A stretch of 64,000 nt of DNA from Marivirga tractuosa DSM 4126 (GCF_000183425.1 NC_014759.1:2883001-2947000), one strand, 5' to 3'; shown: positions 27,239 to 37,689, counted from the first letter of the stretch. Notes: generated from the letters alone by a model not told the origin. Numbers and translations: made by a program.

Positions 27239-29476
27239 ATGACTATGAAGAAACTATTGATCATGATTCTAATCTGTGCCCCCTTTTTATCTGTGGCACA
27301 AGAGCAAGAATACAAAGAGCGTTTTGAACAATTAGGAACTATGTTGCCTACTCCTAATTCTTACAGAACAGCATCTGGAGCGCCAGGTGAGGATTATTGG
27401 CAGCAAAAAGCTGATTATTCTATTAAAGTAAAATTGGATGAATCATCCAATAAGATTACCGGATCGGAAACCATCACGTATTACAATCAGTCACCACATC
27501 CGTTAAACTATCTTTGGTTACAGTTAGACCAAAACATGAGAGCAGAGGGTTCAGACAGCGAATTAATAAGCACCGCTACTTTCTTTAACGATACTATTCC
27601 AGCCAAATATTTGGAGCAATATGTAGCCAATGGAGGGAATTCTTATGACTTCCCTGGAGGGTTTAACATTGAAGCAGTAAAAAATGCTGATGGAAAAGAT
27701 ATGGACTATTTGGTTCAAAAAACCATGATGAAAATCCGTTTACCTGAAACCTTAAAGCCAGGTGAAAATATTTCATTTTCAGTTGACTGGAATTATTTTG
27801 TAAACGACAGAATGAAAGGTGGAGGAAGAAGTGGATATGAATATTTCGAAGAAGACGGTAATGCACTATACACTATTGCCCAGTTCTTCCCAAGAATGGC
27901 TGTTTATAATGACGTTGAGGGCTGGCAAAATAAGCAATTCATAGGAGCAGGAGAGTTTGCGCTAACTTTTGGCGATTATGATGTTGAAATCACGGTTCCT
28001 GATGATTTTATTGTTGGAGCTACCGGAATGGTGCAAAATCCTAAGGAAGTTTTAACAAAAGAACAGGCGAAAAGATATGAAAAAGCATTAAAGTCAACGG
28101 AACAAATTTTTATTGTAACAGAAGAGGAAGCAATAGAAAACGAAAAGGAGAAGTCCACTAAATATGAGACTTGGAAGTTTACAGCCGAAAATGTGAGAGA
28201 TTTTGGCTTTGCTGCATCAAGAAAATTCATTTGGGATGGTCAAATGGTGGAATTAGAATCTACTAAGCCATTCGCTCAATCATTCTATCCAAAAGAAGGA
28301 AATCCACTTTGGGAAGAAGAATCAACAAAAGCAGTAAAGAACACCTTAGAACTTTATTCGAAAAGAACTTTTGATTATCCATATCCACAAGCAACTTCAG
28401 TTCATGCTGCTTCAATCGGAATGGAGTATCCAATGATTTGTTTCAACTTCGGGAGACCAGATAAAAATGGTGAGTATTCTGTAAGAACTCAATTAGGAAT
28501 GACCTACGTGATCGTTCATGAAATTGGGCATAACTTCTTTCCAATGATTGTTAATTCTGATGAGCGTCAATGGGCTTGGATGGATGAAGGTTTGAATTCA
28601 TTCTTGGAGTCAAATGTGATGTTTGAATACTATCCTGATTTACCTTATTCAGATAATATTCCTCAAGCAATAACAGGCTACATGAAAAGTAGCAAAGATC
28701 AGCAAAGACCAATCATGACTAATCCTGAGCAAGTATTGAGATTAGGGCCTAATGCTTATTCAAAACCAGCTGCTGCTTTAAATTTATTGAGAAATACTAT
28801 CATGGGTCCAGAGCTTTTTGATGAATCATTCAAAGCTTATGCTCAAAGATGGAAATTTAAGCACCCAACTCCTGCTGATTTTTTCAGAACAATGGAAGAT
28901 GCTTCTGCAGTTGATTTGGATTGGTTCTGGAGAGGTTGGTTCTATACTACTGATCATGTTGATATTAGTGTAGATGAGGTGAAATATTTCCGAATTGCAC
29001 AGGATGAATCAGACATGGAGAAAAATGCTAAAGCTCCAAAAGGAGATTTAGGAGAAAAAGAAGAGGAAGAATTGAACACAGATTTTAGTGATGGTCCTTC
29101 CTACATTTCAGTTTCTGAAACCCCTGAATTTTGGTTTGGTGAGTATAGATCAAAAACTGATGATGAAGCCATTAAGGCAAGATATGCAGATAAGCATTTC
29201 TATGAAATTACTTTAAGCAATGAAGGCGGATTAGTTTCTCCACTTTTATTCACTATCGAATATAAAGATGGCGAAAAAGATGAAAAATATATTCCTGCTG
29301 AGATCTGGAGAAAAAATGAAACTAAAACTCGTAAGATGTTAATTCTTGACAAAGAAGTTTCGAAAATCGTTTTCGATCCTGAAGGAGAATTAGCCGATAC
29401 AGATAAATCCAATAATGTTTTCCCTAAAACAGAAAGCAAAACCAAATTGGATGAGTTTAAAGAGAAAGGCGAGTAA
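27239..29476 (+). CDS. M1 family metallopeptidase (aminopeptidase N-like)
   Basis: Zinc aminopeptidase, probably periplasmic or surface, of 745 residues. The signal peptide is about residues 1-21 (LSVAQ). An N-terminal beta-domain contains KITGSETITYYNQSPHPLNY. The catalytic domain has the substrate-binding GMEYP motif (in SIGMEYPM) and the zinc site H427-E-I-G-H431 with the third ligand Glu450 in WMDEG, the exact HExxH-x18-E spacing. The C-terminal part is charged. It probably trims extracellular peptides for uptake. Start at 27239 or the ATG at 27245. It is monocistronic, with a strong terminator. Confidence 0.93.
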   Translation: MTMKKLLIMILICAPFLSVAQEQEYKERFEQLGTMLPTPNSYRTASGAPGEDYWQQKADYSIKVKLDESSNKITGSETITYYNQSPHPLNYLWLQLDQNMRAEGSDSELISTATFFNDTIPAKYLEQYVANGGNSYDFPGGFNIEAVKNADGKDMDYLVQKTMMKIRLPETLKPGENISFSVDWNYFVNDRMKGGGRSGYEYFEEDGNALYTIAQFFPRMAVYNDVEGWQNKQFIGAGEFALTFGDYDVEITVPDDFIVGATGMVQNPKEVLTKEQAKRYEKALKSTEQIFIVTEEEAIENEKEKSTKYETWKFTAENVRDFGFAASRKFIWDGQMVELESTKPFAQSFYPKEGNPLWEEESTKAVKNTLELYSKRTFDYPYPQATSVHAASIGMEYPMICFNFGRPDKNGEYSVRTQLGMTYVIVHEIGHNFFPMIVNSDERQWAWMDEGLNSFLESNVMFEYYPDLPYSDNIPQAITGYMKSSKDQQRPIMTNPEQVLRLGPNAYSKPAAALNLLRNTIMGPELFDESFKAYAQRWKFKHPTPADFFRTMEDASAVDLDWFWRGWFYTTDHVDISVDEVKYFRIAQDESDMEKNAKAPKGDLGEKEEEELNTDFSDGPSYISVSETPEFWFGEYRSKTDDEAIKARYADKHFYEITLSNEGGLVSPLLFTIEYKDGEKDEKYIPAEIWRKNETKTRKMLILDKEVSKIVFDPEGELADTDKSNNVFPKTESKTKLDEFKEKGE

Positions 29477-29496
29477 AAATATTTTTAATGAGTGAG

Positions 29497-29533
29497 AAAA
29501 GCCCTTTTGGAGATAATCTGAAAGGGCTTTTTT
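29497..29533 (+). terminator. Terminator of the M1 peptidase gene
   Basis: AAAGCCCTTT (29498-29507) pairs perfectly with AAAGGGCTTT (29521-29530), followed by further T residues. Confidence 0.9.
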
Positions 29534-29605
29534 ATTGGTTTAATTATGGATAGTAATTCTATAATTAAAGGAGATGAAGTAAATTAACTTGATAATTTGT
29601 GCTCG

Positions 29606-29778
29606 GTGCGTCATCCCTGCGCAACCAGGGATCTTGCCTTATTGAAACGCAGTTTCAATAATCTATAGTTAGACAACAGGATTTAAATGGATAAGCGTAG
29701 AATGGTAATAATAGCATTGTTAATATTTTAACCTTTGGTTAAAATTAATAGATCCCTGCCTCCGCAGGGATGACGCAC
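29606..29778. repeat. Structured intergenic element with 15-bp terminal inverted repeats
   Basis: GTGCGTCATCCCTGC (29606-29620) is the exact reverse complement of GCAGGGATGACGCAC (29764-29778). Each end also folds on itself: ATCCCTG/CAGGGAT at 29613-29632 and ATCCCTGC/GCAGGGAT at 29752-29771. In between are two more perfect hairpins, TTATTGAAAC/GTTTCAATAA (29639-29661) and ATTTTAACC/GGTTAAAAT (29725-29745). There is no coding sequence. It resembles dispersed intergenic repeats or a MITE seen in Bacteroidota, but a single window cannot show copy number. Confidence 0.75.
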
Positions 29779-29879
29779 GGAACAGACAGGTAGCAAATAA
29801 GCCATCTGCCAGAAATATTTACATCTATAACCATGATCGGGTGGCACACTAAACACCCACCATTAGCATTTATCATTCC

Positions 29880-31007
29880 TCAAAAAACATCTCCATGCGT
29901 CTGCTGTATAAGCTTTTTCGCCAATGAAGGAAAGTTCCTTACAAACCCTACAGATAGCCCAGCTCTCATTTGATTTCCAAATAGGTTTTGCGTTTTACGA
30001 CCCACCCATAATCTTTTAGAGAAGTTCTTTTTCCATACAGTGCTATACTCACTTTCAACTTCATGCCTATTTCTCAATTGTCCTTGATAGAAATTGATAA
30101 TGGAAGTACTGGCCAAATAACCGCTATGAATTGCCATTGCCATTCCGTTTCCACAAAGTGGAGTGATGAGCCCTGCAGTATCCCCGGCCATCAGCATATG
30201 ATTTTCTACAGAATCTTTTTTCTCAAATGAAATCTCATTTATCACCTCCGGTTTTTCAAAGAGCATTTCAGCATTTTCCAAAATCTTTTCTAATATTGGG
30301 TTTTGGTATAAAATTGCTTTTTCCATTTCAGCTATTCCCCCATAGCCTTTCAAATTTTCCCTTCTACTCAAATAACAGATATTGACTTTATCATCTTCCA
30401 CATGACTAACTCCACAATAACCTCCTTTAAAATTATAGAGCCCAATCACATCTTTAGGGAAATCAACTTTTGCATGATATTTTACGCCTAGAAATGGAGA
30501 TTTCCTTTTAATAAAATCCCTGTCAAAAACTTTATCTAGTTTTGACCTTTTACCATAAGCATTGATGACAAATTCAGAAGTGAGACTTTCTCCAGTTTTC
30601 AAACTGACAGTAAATTCATTTTCATTAAATCTTATATCATTCACTTCAGTTTTGGTTTTGACTTCCACTCCAGCATTCAATGCTTTTTGATATAAAAACT
30701 CATCAAGCCGATATCTACTAACACCAAAACCACCTAGAGGCAATTCAACTTCTGCAAGATTTCCTTTAATGTCTGATAATTTAAAACGGCTGAGCTTTGA
30801 AGTTTTAATGTGCTCTGGGAATAAATCCATTCTTTCCAAAAAAGGCTTTACTTCATTGGAAATATATTCACCACAAACCCGGTGGAAGGGATAGCTTTTC
30901 TTTTCAATTAGAAGTGTATTCACTCCTGCTTTTTGGAGACAAATGGAAGAAATCAATCCTGCCAAACCACCACCAACCACTATTACCGGAATCTTATTTT
31001 TATCCAA
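29880..31007 (-). CDS. FAD-dependent oxidoreductase (geranylgeranyl reductase/halogenase-like)
   Basis: Cytoplasmic or membrane-associated flavoenzyme of 375 residues. The FAD-binding dinucleotide motif VVGGGLAGLISSICLQKAG is at about residues 10-28, with LLIEKKSYPFHRVCGEYIS following; the second FAD motif is MLMAGDTAGLITPLCGNGMAMAIHSG (about 270-295). This GG-reductase-like group in Bacteroidota often sits near type III polyketide synthase or pigment genes, but none are in this window. The start is a TTG at 31005-31007; no ATG gives an intact FAD motif. Substrate unknown. Confidence 0.88.
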   Translation of the reverse strand: MDKNKIPVIVVGGGLAGLISSICLQKAGVNTLLIEKKSYPFHRVCGEYISNEVKPFLERMDLFPEHIKTSKLSRFKLSDIKGNLAEVELPLGGFGVSRYRLDEFLYQKALNAGVEVKTKTEVNDIRFNENEFTVSLKTGESLTSEFVINAYGKRSKLDKVFDRDFIKRKSPFLGVKYHAKVDFPKDVIGLYNFKGGYCGVSHVEDDKVNICYLSRRENLKGYGGIAEMEKAILYQNPILEKILENAEMLFEKPEVINEISFEKKDSVENHMLMAGDTAGLITPLCGNGMAMAIHSGYLASTSIINFYQGQLRNRHEVESEYSTVWKKNFSKRLWVGRKTQNLFGNQMRAGLSVGFVRNFPSLAKKLIQQTHGDVF

Positions 31008-31139
31008 AATCTTGATTTTTAATAACTCTTAAACACTCTCTTCGTCAAGTAGTTTTACATTATAATATTAAAATACATAAAAATACTACATTCAAGCTGA
31101 AAAGCATGGTTTTTGGAGTGACTCGACTGGAAAAATCAT

Positions 31140-31147
31140 TACCTTTG
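31140..31147 (+). promoter_or_regulatory. Candidate -7 box (TACCTTTG) of the MMPL-ileS-lspA run
   Basis: Exact match to TAnnTTTG, ending 16 nt before the ATG at 31164. A TTTG lies 24 nt upstream, a little farther than the consensus spacing. Confidence 0.45.
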
Positions 31148-31163
31148 TGGCTTGTTTAAAAAT

Positions 31164-33602
31164 ATGTGGACACAACTAGCGCATAACGTAATAAAATATC
31201 GACTACCGCTCATCATTATTTTGGTTTTGGTGACCATTTTTATGGGTTATCGTGCCCGAAATGTAGAGTTGGATTATGACTTAGCAAAATTGGTTCCTGA
31301 AACGGATCAAGACTATAAAGCTTTAAAAGAATTTGAAGAAAATTTCGGGGTTGATGATAATATCCTTGCTCTTGGAATTAAAGATAGTTCGCTTTACACC
31401 CCTCAAAGTTTTGCTAGGCTTCAGTATTTCTCAGAAGCTCTGAAAGATGTAAAAGGAGTAAATAATATTCTGTCTATTGGAAATATACAAAAACTTCAAA
31501 AGAATACAGAAGAGCGTAAATTCGAGATGAAGCCCTTAGTGCAGGATTTGCCTGAAGACCAAGCAACACTCGATAGCTTATTACAGGAAATTAAAGAGCA
31601 AAAATTCTTTTCATCTCAATTACTGAATAAAGAAAACGGTGCTACTGCTATCATCATCACTTTAGACGAAAAAATATTTAATTCTCCTGAAAGAGAAAGA
31701 TTAATGTCTGACATCACTCAATTGGGCGATGCTTTTGAAGAAAAGACCGGGATAGAATTACATTATGCAGGACTGCCGTTTGTGCGCTCTACGATGATGA
31801 GCAAAGTCCGACAGGAAATAATTCAATTGTTGGTGCTTTCTGTGATCGTAACAGCACTTATTTTGTTAGCTTTTTTCCGCTCATGGGATGCAGTGCTTTT
31901 CCCATTATTGGTAATTTTCTCTGTAGTAATTTGGTCTGTGGGGACCCTTGATTTACTCGGTTACAAAATCACGATCTTAACCAGTCTGATTCCAACCATA
32001 ATAGTCGTCATTGGAATACCAAATAGCATTTACTTACTAAACAAATACCATCAGGAATTTGAGGAGCATGGAAATAAAATAAAAGCCATCAGTACGATTA
32101 CTAGGAAGATTGGGATAGTAACTTTGATTACTAATTTCACAACTGCTGTTGGATTTTTAGTTTTAGCTTTTACTGAGATTAAGCTATTAACAGAATTTGG
32201 TATTGTAGCAGGGATCAACATATTTGCCACTTTTATTGTCAGTATTATTTTAATTCCTGCCGTTTTCTCCTACTTGCCAGAACCTGGGAAAAAGCAGTTG
32301 AAGCATATGAACTTCAAAATGACGGATTATGCTTTAAGGTGGCTTAATAAATCTGTCCACTATCACAGAACGATTATTTATTTCTTTACAGTGGTAATTG
32401 TAGCTATCGCATTTATTGGCGGTTTCCGATTAAATTCCATAAGCCACATGGTGGATGATTTGCCTAAAGATGGCAAAACTATTCAGGATTTACGTTTTTT
32501 TGAGAATAACTTCAGTGGAATAATGCCACTGGAAATAGTAATAGATACTAAGAACAAACGAGGGATTGTACAAAGGAATACGCTTAGGAAAGTGGATGAA
32601 TTCCAACAGTTTTTGGATAGTATTCCCTCTATTAGTCAGCCCCTTTCTGTGGTAAATATGATAAAAGCTGCTCGTCAAGCGTATTATAATGGCAATCCAG
32701 CTTTCTATGATTTACCGAATTCAAGAGATTACAATTTTATCATGCGATATCTTCAACAAGATGAAGATGATATTTCCGTAATGAGTAATTTTACTGATGA
32801 GGAGCTCTCGACCATGAGGATTTCATTGAAGATAGCGGATATCGGTTCGGATAAAATGAATGTCCTCTTGGAAGAATCAATCAAACCCCGAATGAATGAA
32901 ATATTTGAGGGAGATGATTTTGATATTCATATTACGGGTACAACACCTATATTTATTAAGGGGAATGAGTATTTGGTTGAGAATTTAAGGTTTAGTCTTT
33001 TAATAGCCTTTGGAATTATTGCTATAGTAATGGGTATCCTTTTCCAAAATATTAGAATGATTGTAATTTCATTAATTCCTAATGTCATTCCATTGTTAAT
33101 AACCGGTGGTTTGATGGGCTATTTAGGAGTACCACTAAAGCCAAGTACTGTTCTAGTATTTAGTATTGCATTTGGTATTTCTGTGGATGACACTATTCAC
33201 TTTTTGGCAAAATACAGACAAGAATTGTTTGCCAATAATTTCTTTGTGCCCCTTGCGGTAACCAAAACATTGAAAGAAACTGGCAAAAGTATGATTTATA
33301 CTTCTGTTGTGCTTTTTGCTGGCTTTATTATTTTTGTGACTTCAAGTTTTGGAGGTACAGTAGCATTGGGAGCTTTAACTTCCACCACACTTTTGGTGGC
33401 AATGCTTACCAATTTACTAGTTTTACCTTCTCTCTTGCTCACATTTGATGATGGAAAACGAAGGAAAGGAAGTCATCCATTAATTGAGCAATATGATGAC
33501 GACTTCTATATGGAAGCTGAAGACGAAGAGATCAATATTAAAAGAATTAAAAAAGCAGAACCTAAAGTTCCTTATAAGCCAGAGGATCAGAAAGAATCAT
33601 AA
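31164..33602 (+). CDS. RND/MMPL family transporter
   Basis: Inner-membrane proton-driven exporter of 812 residues with duplicated halves. Each half has one N-terminal helix, a large periplasmic domain and a five-helix bundle. First half: helix at about 13-33, periplasmic part to about 220, bundle around 222-373. Second half: helix at about 397-420, bundle around 620-770. Both halves show RND-type blocks such as VVIGIPNSIYLLNKYHQEF and FGISVDDTIHFLAKYRQE (Asp-Asp in TM). The ATG at 31164 is used; the frame upstream begins at a TTG. Similar to hopanoid/lipid exporter-like MMPL proteins; the substrate is unknown. The ileS start is 2 nt past its stop. Confidence 0.92.
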   Translation: MWTQLAHNVIKYRLPLIIILVLVTIFMGYRARNVELDYDLAKLVPETDQDYKALKEFEENFGVDDNILALGIKDSSLYTPQSFARLQYFSEALKDVKGVNNILSIGNIQKLQKNTEERKFEMKPLVQDLPEDQATLDSLLQEIKEQKFFSSQLLNKENGATAIIITLDEKIFNSPERERLMSDITQLGDAFEEKTGIELHYAGLPFVRSTMMSKVRQEIIQLLVLSVIVTALILLAFFRSWDAVLFPLLVIFSVVIWSVGTLDLLGYKITILTSLIPTIIVVIGIPNSIYLLNKYHQEFEEHGNKIKAISTITRKIGIVTLITNFTTAVGFLVLAFTEIKLLTEFGIVAGINIFATFIVSIILIPAVFSYLPEPGKKQLKHMNFKMTDYALRWLNKSVHYHRTIIYFFTVVIVAIAFIGGFRLNSISHMVDDLPKDGKTIQDLRFFENNFSGIMPLEIVIDTKNKRGIVQRNTLRKVDEFQQFLDSIPSISQPLSVVNMIKAARQAYYNGNPAFYDLPNSRDYNFIMRYLQQDEDDISVMSNFTDEELSTMRISLKIADIGSDKMNVLLEESIKPRMNEIFEGDDFDIHITGTTPIFIKGNEYLVENLRFSLLIAFGIIAIVMGILFQNIRMIVISLIPNVIPLLITGGLMGYLGVPLKPSTVLVFSIAFGISVDDTIHFLAKYRQELFANNFFVPLAVTKTLKETGKSMIYTSVVLFAGFIIFVTSSFGGTVALGALTSTTLLVAMLTNLLVLPSLLLTFDDGKRRKGSHPLIEQYDDDFYMEAEDEEINIKRIKKAEPKVPYKPEDQKES

Positions 33603-33604
33603 AA

Positions 33605-36600
33605 ATGGGTCAATATAAAGAATACAAAAATCTGAATTATGCCGAGCTGGCAGATGAAGTCCTAGAGTTTTGGAATAAGAATGACATTTTCCAGAAATCA
33701 ATGACTACTCGTGAGGGAAAACCGACTTTTACATTTTATGAAGGGCCACCTTCAGCTAATGGTACTCCTGGTATTCACCACGTGATGGCTCGTGCCGTTA
33801 AAGATATTTTCTGCCGCTATAAGACCTTAAAAGGCTTTCAGGTAAAAAGAAAAGGCGGGTGGGATACCCATGGGTTACCTGTTGAATTGCAAGTGGAAAA
33901 GGAACTGGGCATCACCAAAGAAGATATTGGCAAGAAAATCACTGTTGCCGAATATAATGATAGATGCAAAAAAGCAGTCATGAAATTCAAAGGCGAATGG
34001 GATGACTTGACCCGAAAAATGGGCTATTGGGTAGATTTGGATGATCCTTATATCACCTTCGATCGCAAATACATGGAGACCCTGTGGCATTTGCTGAAGA
34101 AATTTCACGATAAAAATTTATTATATAAAGGCTACACTGTTCAGCCCTATTCTCCTGCTGCAGGAACTGGTTTAAGTTCACATGAATTGAATCAGCCTGG
34201 TTGCTATCGTGATGTGAAAGACACATCCGTTACGGCTCAATTCACAGTGAAAAAAGATGATAAATCGGCTTTCCTTTTTGAAAGTGAGGAGGAAGATGTT
34301 CGCTTTATCGCATGGACTACAACACCATGGACATTGCCTTCTAACTGTGCACTAGCAGTGGGCGAAAAAATTGAGTATGTAAAAGTTAAAACTTTCAATC
34401 AATACACTTTCGAGCCAGTATCGGTTGTCTTAGCTAAAGATTTGGTAAGCAAACAATTCAATGCCAAAGCCAAGGATTTAAAACTGGACGACTATAAAGC
34501 AGGTGATAAATTAGTTCCTTTTGAGATCGCCCAGACTTTTAAAGGTAAAGATATAGTGGAAACTCGCTATGAACAATTGATGCCTTATGTCACTTCTGAA
34601 GATTTAGAGAAAAATGCGTTCCGTGTAATTCCTGGTGATTTCGTAACTACTGAGGATGGTACTGGAATTGTACACACCGCTTCTGTTTTTGGTGCAGATG
34701 ACTTTAAAGTAGCGCAGCAAAATAACGTCCCTGCCGTAATGGTGAAGGATGAGCAAGGAAAAGATACGCCTTTGGTAGACAAAAAAGGAAGATTTGTTAC
34801 TGAGGTAACAGATTTTGCTGGCAAGTATGTGAAAGAAGAATATTATGACGATGCCACTCGTAATGATCCTGACTTCAAACCGACTGACGTACTGATTGCC
34901 ATCAAATTAAAAGAAGATAATAAGGCATTCAAAGTAGAAAAACACGAGCACTCTTATCCGCATTGCTGGAGAACAGATAAGCCGATATTATATTATCCAT
35001 TGGATTCTTGGTTTATCAAAACAACTGCCATGAAAGATCGATTGGTGGAGCTAAACAAAACCATCAACTGGAAACCGGCTTCAACTGGTGAAGGTCGTTT
35101 TGGGAACTGGTTAGAGAACTTAGTAGACTGGAATTTAAGTCGCTCACGTTATTGGGGAACTCCTTTACCAATTTGGGTAACCGAAGACCGTAAAGAGCAG
35201 ATTTGTATCGGTTCTTTAGAAGAATTAAGAAATGAAGTGAATAAATCTGTGAAAGCAGGTTTTATGGAAGAAGAATTGGCGGAAGATTTCGATTTGCACC
35301 GCCCATATGTTGATGATGTGATTTTAACCAGTGAATCTGGTCAGAAAATGTTCCGTGAACCTGATTTGATTGACGTTTGGTTTGATTCAGGTGCTATGCC
35401 TTATGCGCAATGGCATTATCCTTTTGAGAATAATGAGACTTTCGATAAAAACTATCCTGCTGATTTCATAGCCGAAGGAGTAGATCAAACCCGTGGTTGG
35501 TTCTTTACTTTGCATGCTATTTCAGGAATGTTGTTCGATTCAGTGGCTTACAAAAATGTTATAGCCAACGGTTTAGTGTTGGACAAAGAAGGGAATAAAA
35601 TGTCCAAAAGATTGGGCAATGCCATCAATCCTTTTGAAACAATAAAGAAATACGGTCCTGATGCCACACGTTGGTATATGATCGCCAATGCTAATCCTTG
35701 GGACAACCTGAAATTCAATTTGCAGGGTGTAGAAGAAGTGCAAAGAAAGTTCTTCGGAACCCTTCAAAACACTTATAATTTCTTTGCGCTATATGCCAAT
35801 TTGGACGGTTTCACTTTCGAAGGCGAAAGCATTCCATTAGAAAAACGAACAGAAAGTGACCGTTGGATTTTATCAAAACTAAATTCCTTAAAGAAAGCAG
35901 TTGATGTTGCTTATGATGATTATGAGCCTACCCGTGCTGCTCGCTTAATCCAGGATTTTGTTCAGGATGATGTGAGTAATTGGTATGTGCGGCTAAATCG
36001 TAAGCGTTTCTGGAAGGGAGAATACAACGAAGACAAAAAAGCAGCTTATCAGTCGCTTTATGAATGTTTGGAAAGCATCGCCATATTAAGTGCCCCAATT
36101 GCTCCTTTCTATATGGATAATTTATTCCAGAGTTTGAATAATATAAGCAACAGGATGGATTTTGAATCTGTGCATTTGGTAGATTTCCCAGTTGCAGATG
36201 AGAATATTATTAATAAAGATTTGGAGGAGCGCATGTTCTTGGCGCAACATATCAGTTCATTAACACATTCTATTCGTAAAGCACAGAAAATCAAAGTAAG
36301 ACAACCTCTACATAAAATATTGGTGCCTGTTTTAAATGATAAAACACGCAAGCAAATTGAAGCAGTGGAGGATTTGATTATCTCCGAGGTGAATGTTAAA
36401 TCTATTGAGTATATAGATGACGCTTCAGGTGTTTTAGTGAAGAATGTAAAGCCTAACTTCCGAAAACTAGGACAGCATTTTGGACCTAAAATGAAAGCGG
36501 TTACTCAAATCATCAACCAGTGGGGACAGGAAGAAATTGCTAAAATTGAGCAGAATGATGCATTCGAAATAGAAGTAGATGGCGAACAGCATACTTTGAC

Positions 36601-36967
36601 TTTGGAGGATGTTGACATCACTTCTCAGGATATTCCGGGCTGGTCCGTTGCATCTGAGGCTGGCATAACTGTTGCTTTAGATATTAGCATAGATGATGAT
36701 TTAAGAAGGGAAGGCTTTGCTAGAGATTTGGTGAACCGTATCCAAAACCTAAGAAAAGAGAAAGGATTGGAGGTTCAGGATAAAATAGCAGTGGCTGTCA
36801 AACAAGGAAATGAATTAGTGGACACAGCCATTTCACAAAACAAAGATTACATTTGTTCCGAAACTCAGGCAGTTTCATTAGATTTGGCTGAAAATTTAAC
36901 CGAAACCACAGAAATAGAGATAGACGATTTAAGAATTGAGTTGTCCGTAGTGGTGAAAAACCTATAA
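33605..36967 (+). CDS. ileS: Isoleucine--tRNA ligase
   Basis: Class I synthetase charging tRNA-Ile, with editing against valine; 1120 residues. The ATP-binding HIGH-type site is in GPPSANGTPGIHHVMARAV (about 46-64), with His-His in place of the common His-Gly-His. The CP1 editing domain (about 180-430) includes WTTTPWTLPSNCALAVG. The KMSKR loop is near residues 666-670. The anticodon-binding domain and C-terminal part follow. The length and lack of a C-terminal zinc finger match the larger, eukaryote-like IleS type common in Bacteroidota. It is translationally close to both neighbours (2 nt gap on each side). Confidence 0.96.
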   Translation: MGQYKEYKNLNYAELADEVLEFWNKNDIFQKSMTTREGKPTFTFYEGPPSANGTPGIHHVMARAVKDIFCRYKTLKGFQVKRKGGWDTHGLPVELQVEKELGITKEDIGKKITVAEYNDRCKKAVMKFKGEWDDLTRKMGYWVDLDDPYITFDRKYMETLWHLLKKFHDKNLLYKGYTVQPYSPAAGTGLSSHELNQPGCYRDVKDTSVTAQFTVKKDDKSAFLFESEEEDVRFIAWTTTPWTLPSNCALAVGEKIEYVKVKTFNQYTFEPVSVVLAKDLVSKQFNAKAKDLKLDDYKAGDKLVPFEIAQTFKGKDIVETRYEQLMPYVTSEDLEKNAFRVIPGDFVTTEDGTGIVHTASVFGADDFKVAQQNNVPAVMVKDEQGKDTPLVDKKGRFVTEVTDFAGKYVKEEYYDDATRNDPDFKPTDVLIAIKLKEDNKAFKVEKHEHSYPHCWRTDKPILYYPLDSWFIKTTAMKDRLVELNKTINWKPASTGEGRFGNWLENLVDWNLSRSRYWGTPLPIWVTEDRKEQICIGSLEELRNEVNKSVKAGFMEEELAEDFDLHRPYVDDVILTSESGQKMFREPDLIDVWFDSGAMPYAQWHYPFENNETFDKNYPADFIAEGVDQTRGWFFTLHAISGMLFDSVAYKNVIANGLVLDKEGNKMSKRLGNAINPFETIKKYGPDATRWYMIANANPWDNLKFNLQGVEEVQRKFFGTLQNTYNFFALYANLDGFTFEGESIPLEKRTESDRWILSKLNSLKKAVDVAYDDYEPTRAARLIQDFVQDDVSNWYVRLNRKRFWKGEYNEDKKAAYQSLYECLESIAILSAPIAPFYMDNLFQSLNNISNRMDFESVHLVDFPVADENIINKDLEERMFLAQHISSLTHSIRKAQKIKVRQPLHKILVPVLNDKTRKQIEAVEDLIISEVNVKSIEYIDDASGVLVKNVKPNFRKLGQHFGPKMKAVTQIINQWGQEEIAKIEQNDAFEIEVDGEQHTLTLEDVDITSQDIPGWSVASEAGITVALDISIDDDLRREGFARDLVNRIQNLRKEKGLEVQDKIAVAVKQGNELVDTAISQNKDYICSETQAVSLDLAENLTETTEIEIDDLRIELSVVVKNL

Positions 36968-36969
36968 AA

Positions 36970-37566
36970 GTGAAATACGCAAAATATTTTTTACTGACTT
37001 TCTTTTTAATTGCCCTTGACCAAGCCGTTAAGCTATGGGTTCATACTAATATGGAAATGGGCATAGCCGGGCAAATTGAAGTCTTTGGCGACTGGTTTAA
37101 ATTATACTATACACTTAATCCAGGAATGGCTTTCGGCATGCAGTTTGGCTCTGAATATGGCAAATTAGGCTTAAGCTTATTCCGCTTGGTCGCTATGTTT
37201 TTCATTGCTTACTATCTCTATAAATTAGCTAAAGAAAAAACACACCCGGGTGTTCTCTGGAGTATGGCAGCGGTTTTAGCCGGAGCAATTGGTAACTTAA
37301 TTGATAGTATTTTCTATGGAGTTTGGTTGGACAATGCACCTTATAACGCCATTTCTCCGTGGTTCCACGGCCAAGTTGTGGATATGTTTTATATTGACAT
37401 CTGGGAAGGCCGAGTAGCTGACTGGGTGCCGCTTTGGGGAGGAGATTATATTTCCCTCTGGCCAATCTTCAATATTGCAGATGCTGCAATTTTCTGCGGA
37501 GTAGCTGTAATTTTGATTTTCCAGAAGAAGTTTTTTAAGGCGGTGAAGCAGGAAGTTGCGGAATAA
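36970..37566 (+). CDS. lspA: Lipoprotein signal peptidase
   Basis: Inner-membrane aspartyl protease (signal peptidase II) that cleaves prolipoproteins after lipidation; 198 residues with four membrane helices. The catalytic Asp pair is in GAIGNLIDSIFYG (about 98-110) and FNIADAAIF (about 169-177). In this phylum the first motif has Ser instead of the usual Arg, and an insert of some 35 residues (YNAISPWFHGQVVDMFYIDIW and following) precedes the second motif. The start codon is GTG, 2 nt after the ileS stop, so the gene is the tail of the MMPL-ileS-lspA run. The many lipoproteins in this window are its substrates. Confidence 0.95.
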   Translation: MKYAKYFLLTFFLIALDQAVKLWVHTNMEMGIAGQIEVFGDWFKLYYTLNPGMAFGMQFGSEYGKLGLSLFRLVAMFFIAYYLYKLAKEKTHPGVLWSMAAVLAGAIGNLIDSIFYGVWLDNAPYNAISPWFHGQVVDMFYIDIWEGRVADWVPLWGGDYISLWPIFNIADAAIFCGVAVILIFQKKFFKAVKQEVAE

Positions 37567-37689
37567 TTTTCTGTAGGCATAATTAGAAATAGTGAAAATT
37601 GATAGTGCCTTTTTGTTTTGATATTACCTCAATTACTGCTACATTAGAAAAAGTATTTTATCATAGATAGACAAATAGGAAGAGCACTT

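Noticed and set aside
29820..29879. GGGTG/CACCC inverted repeat after the FAD oxidoreductase gene
   Set aside because: Short stem with no T run in the minus direction, so I do not call it a terminator.
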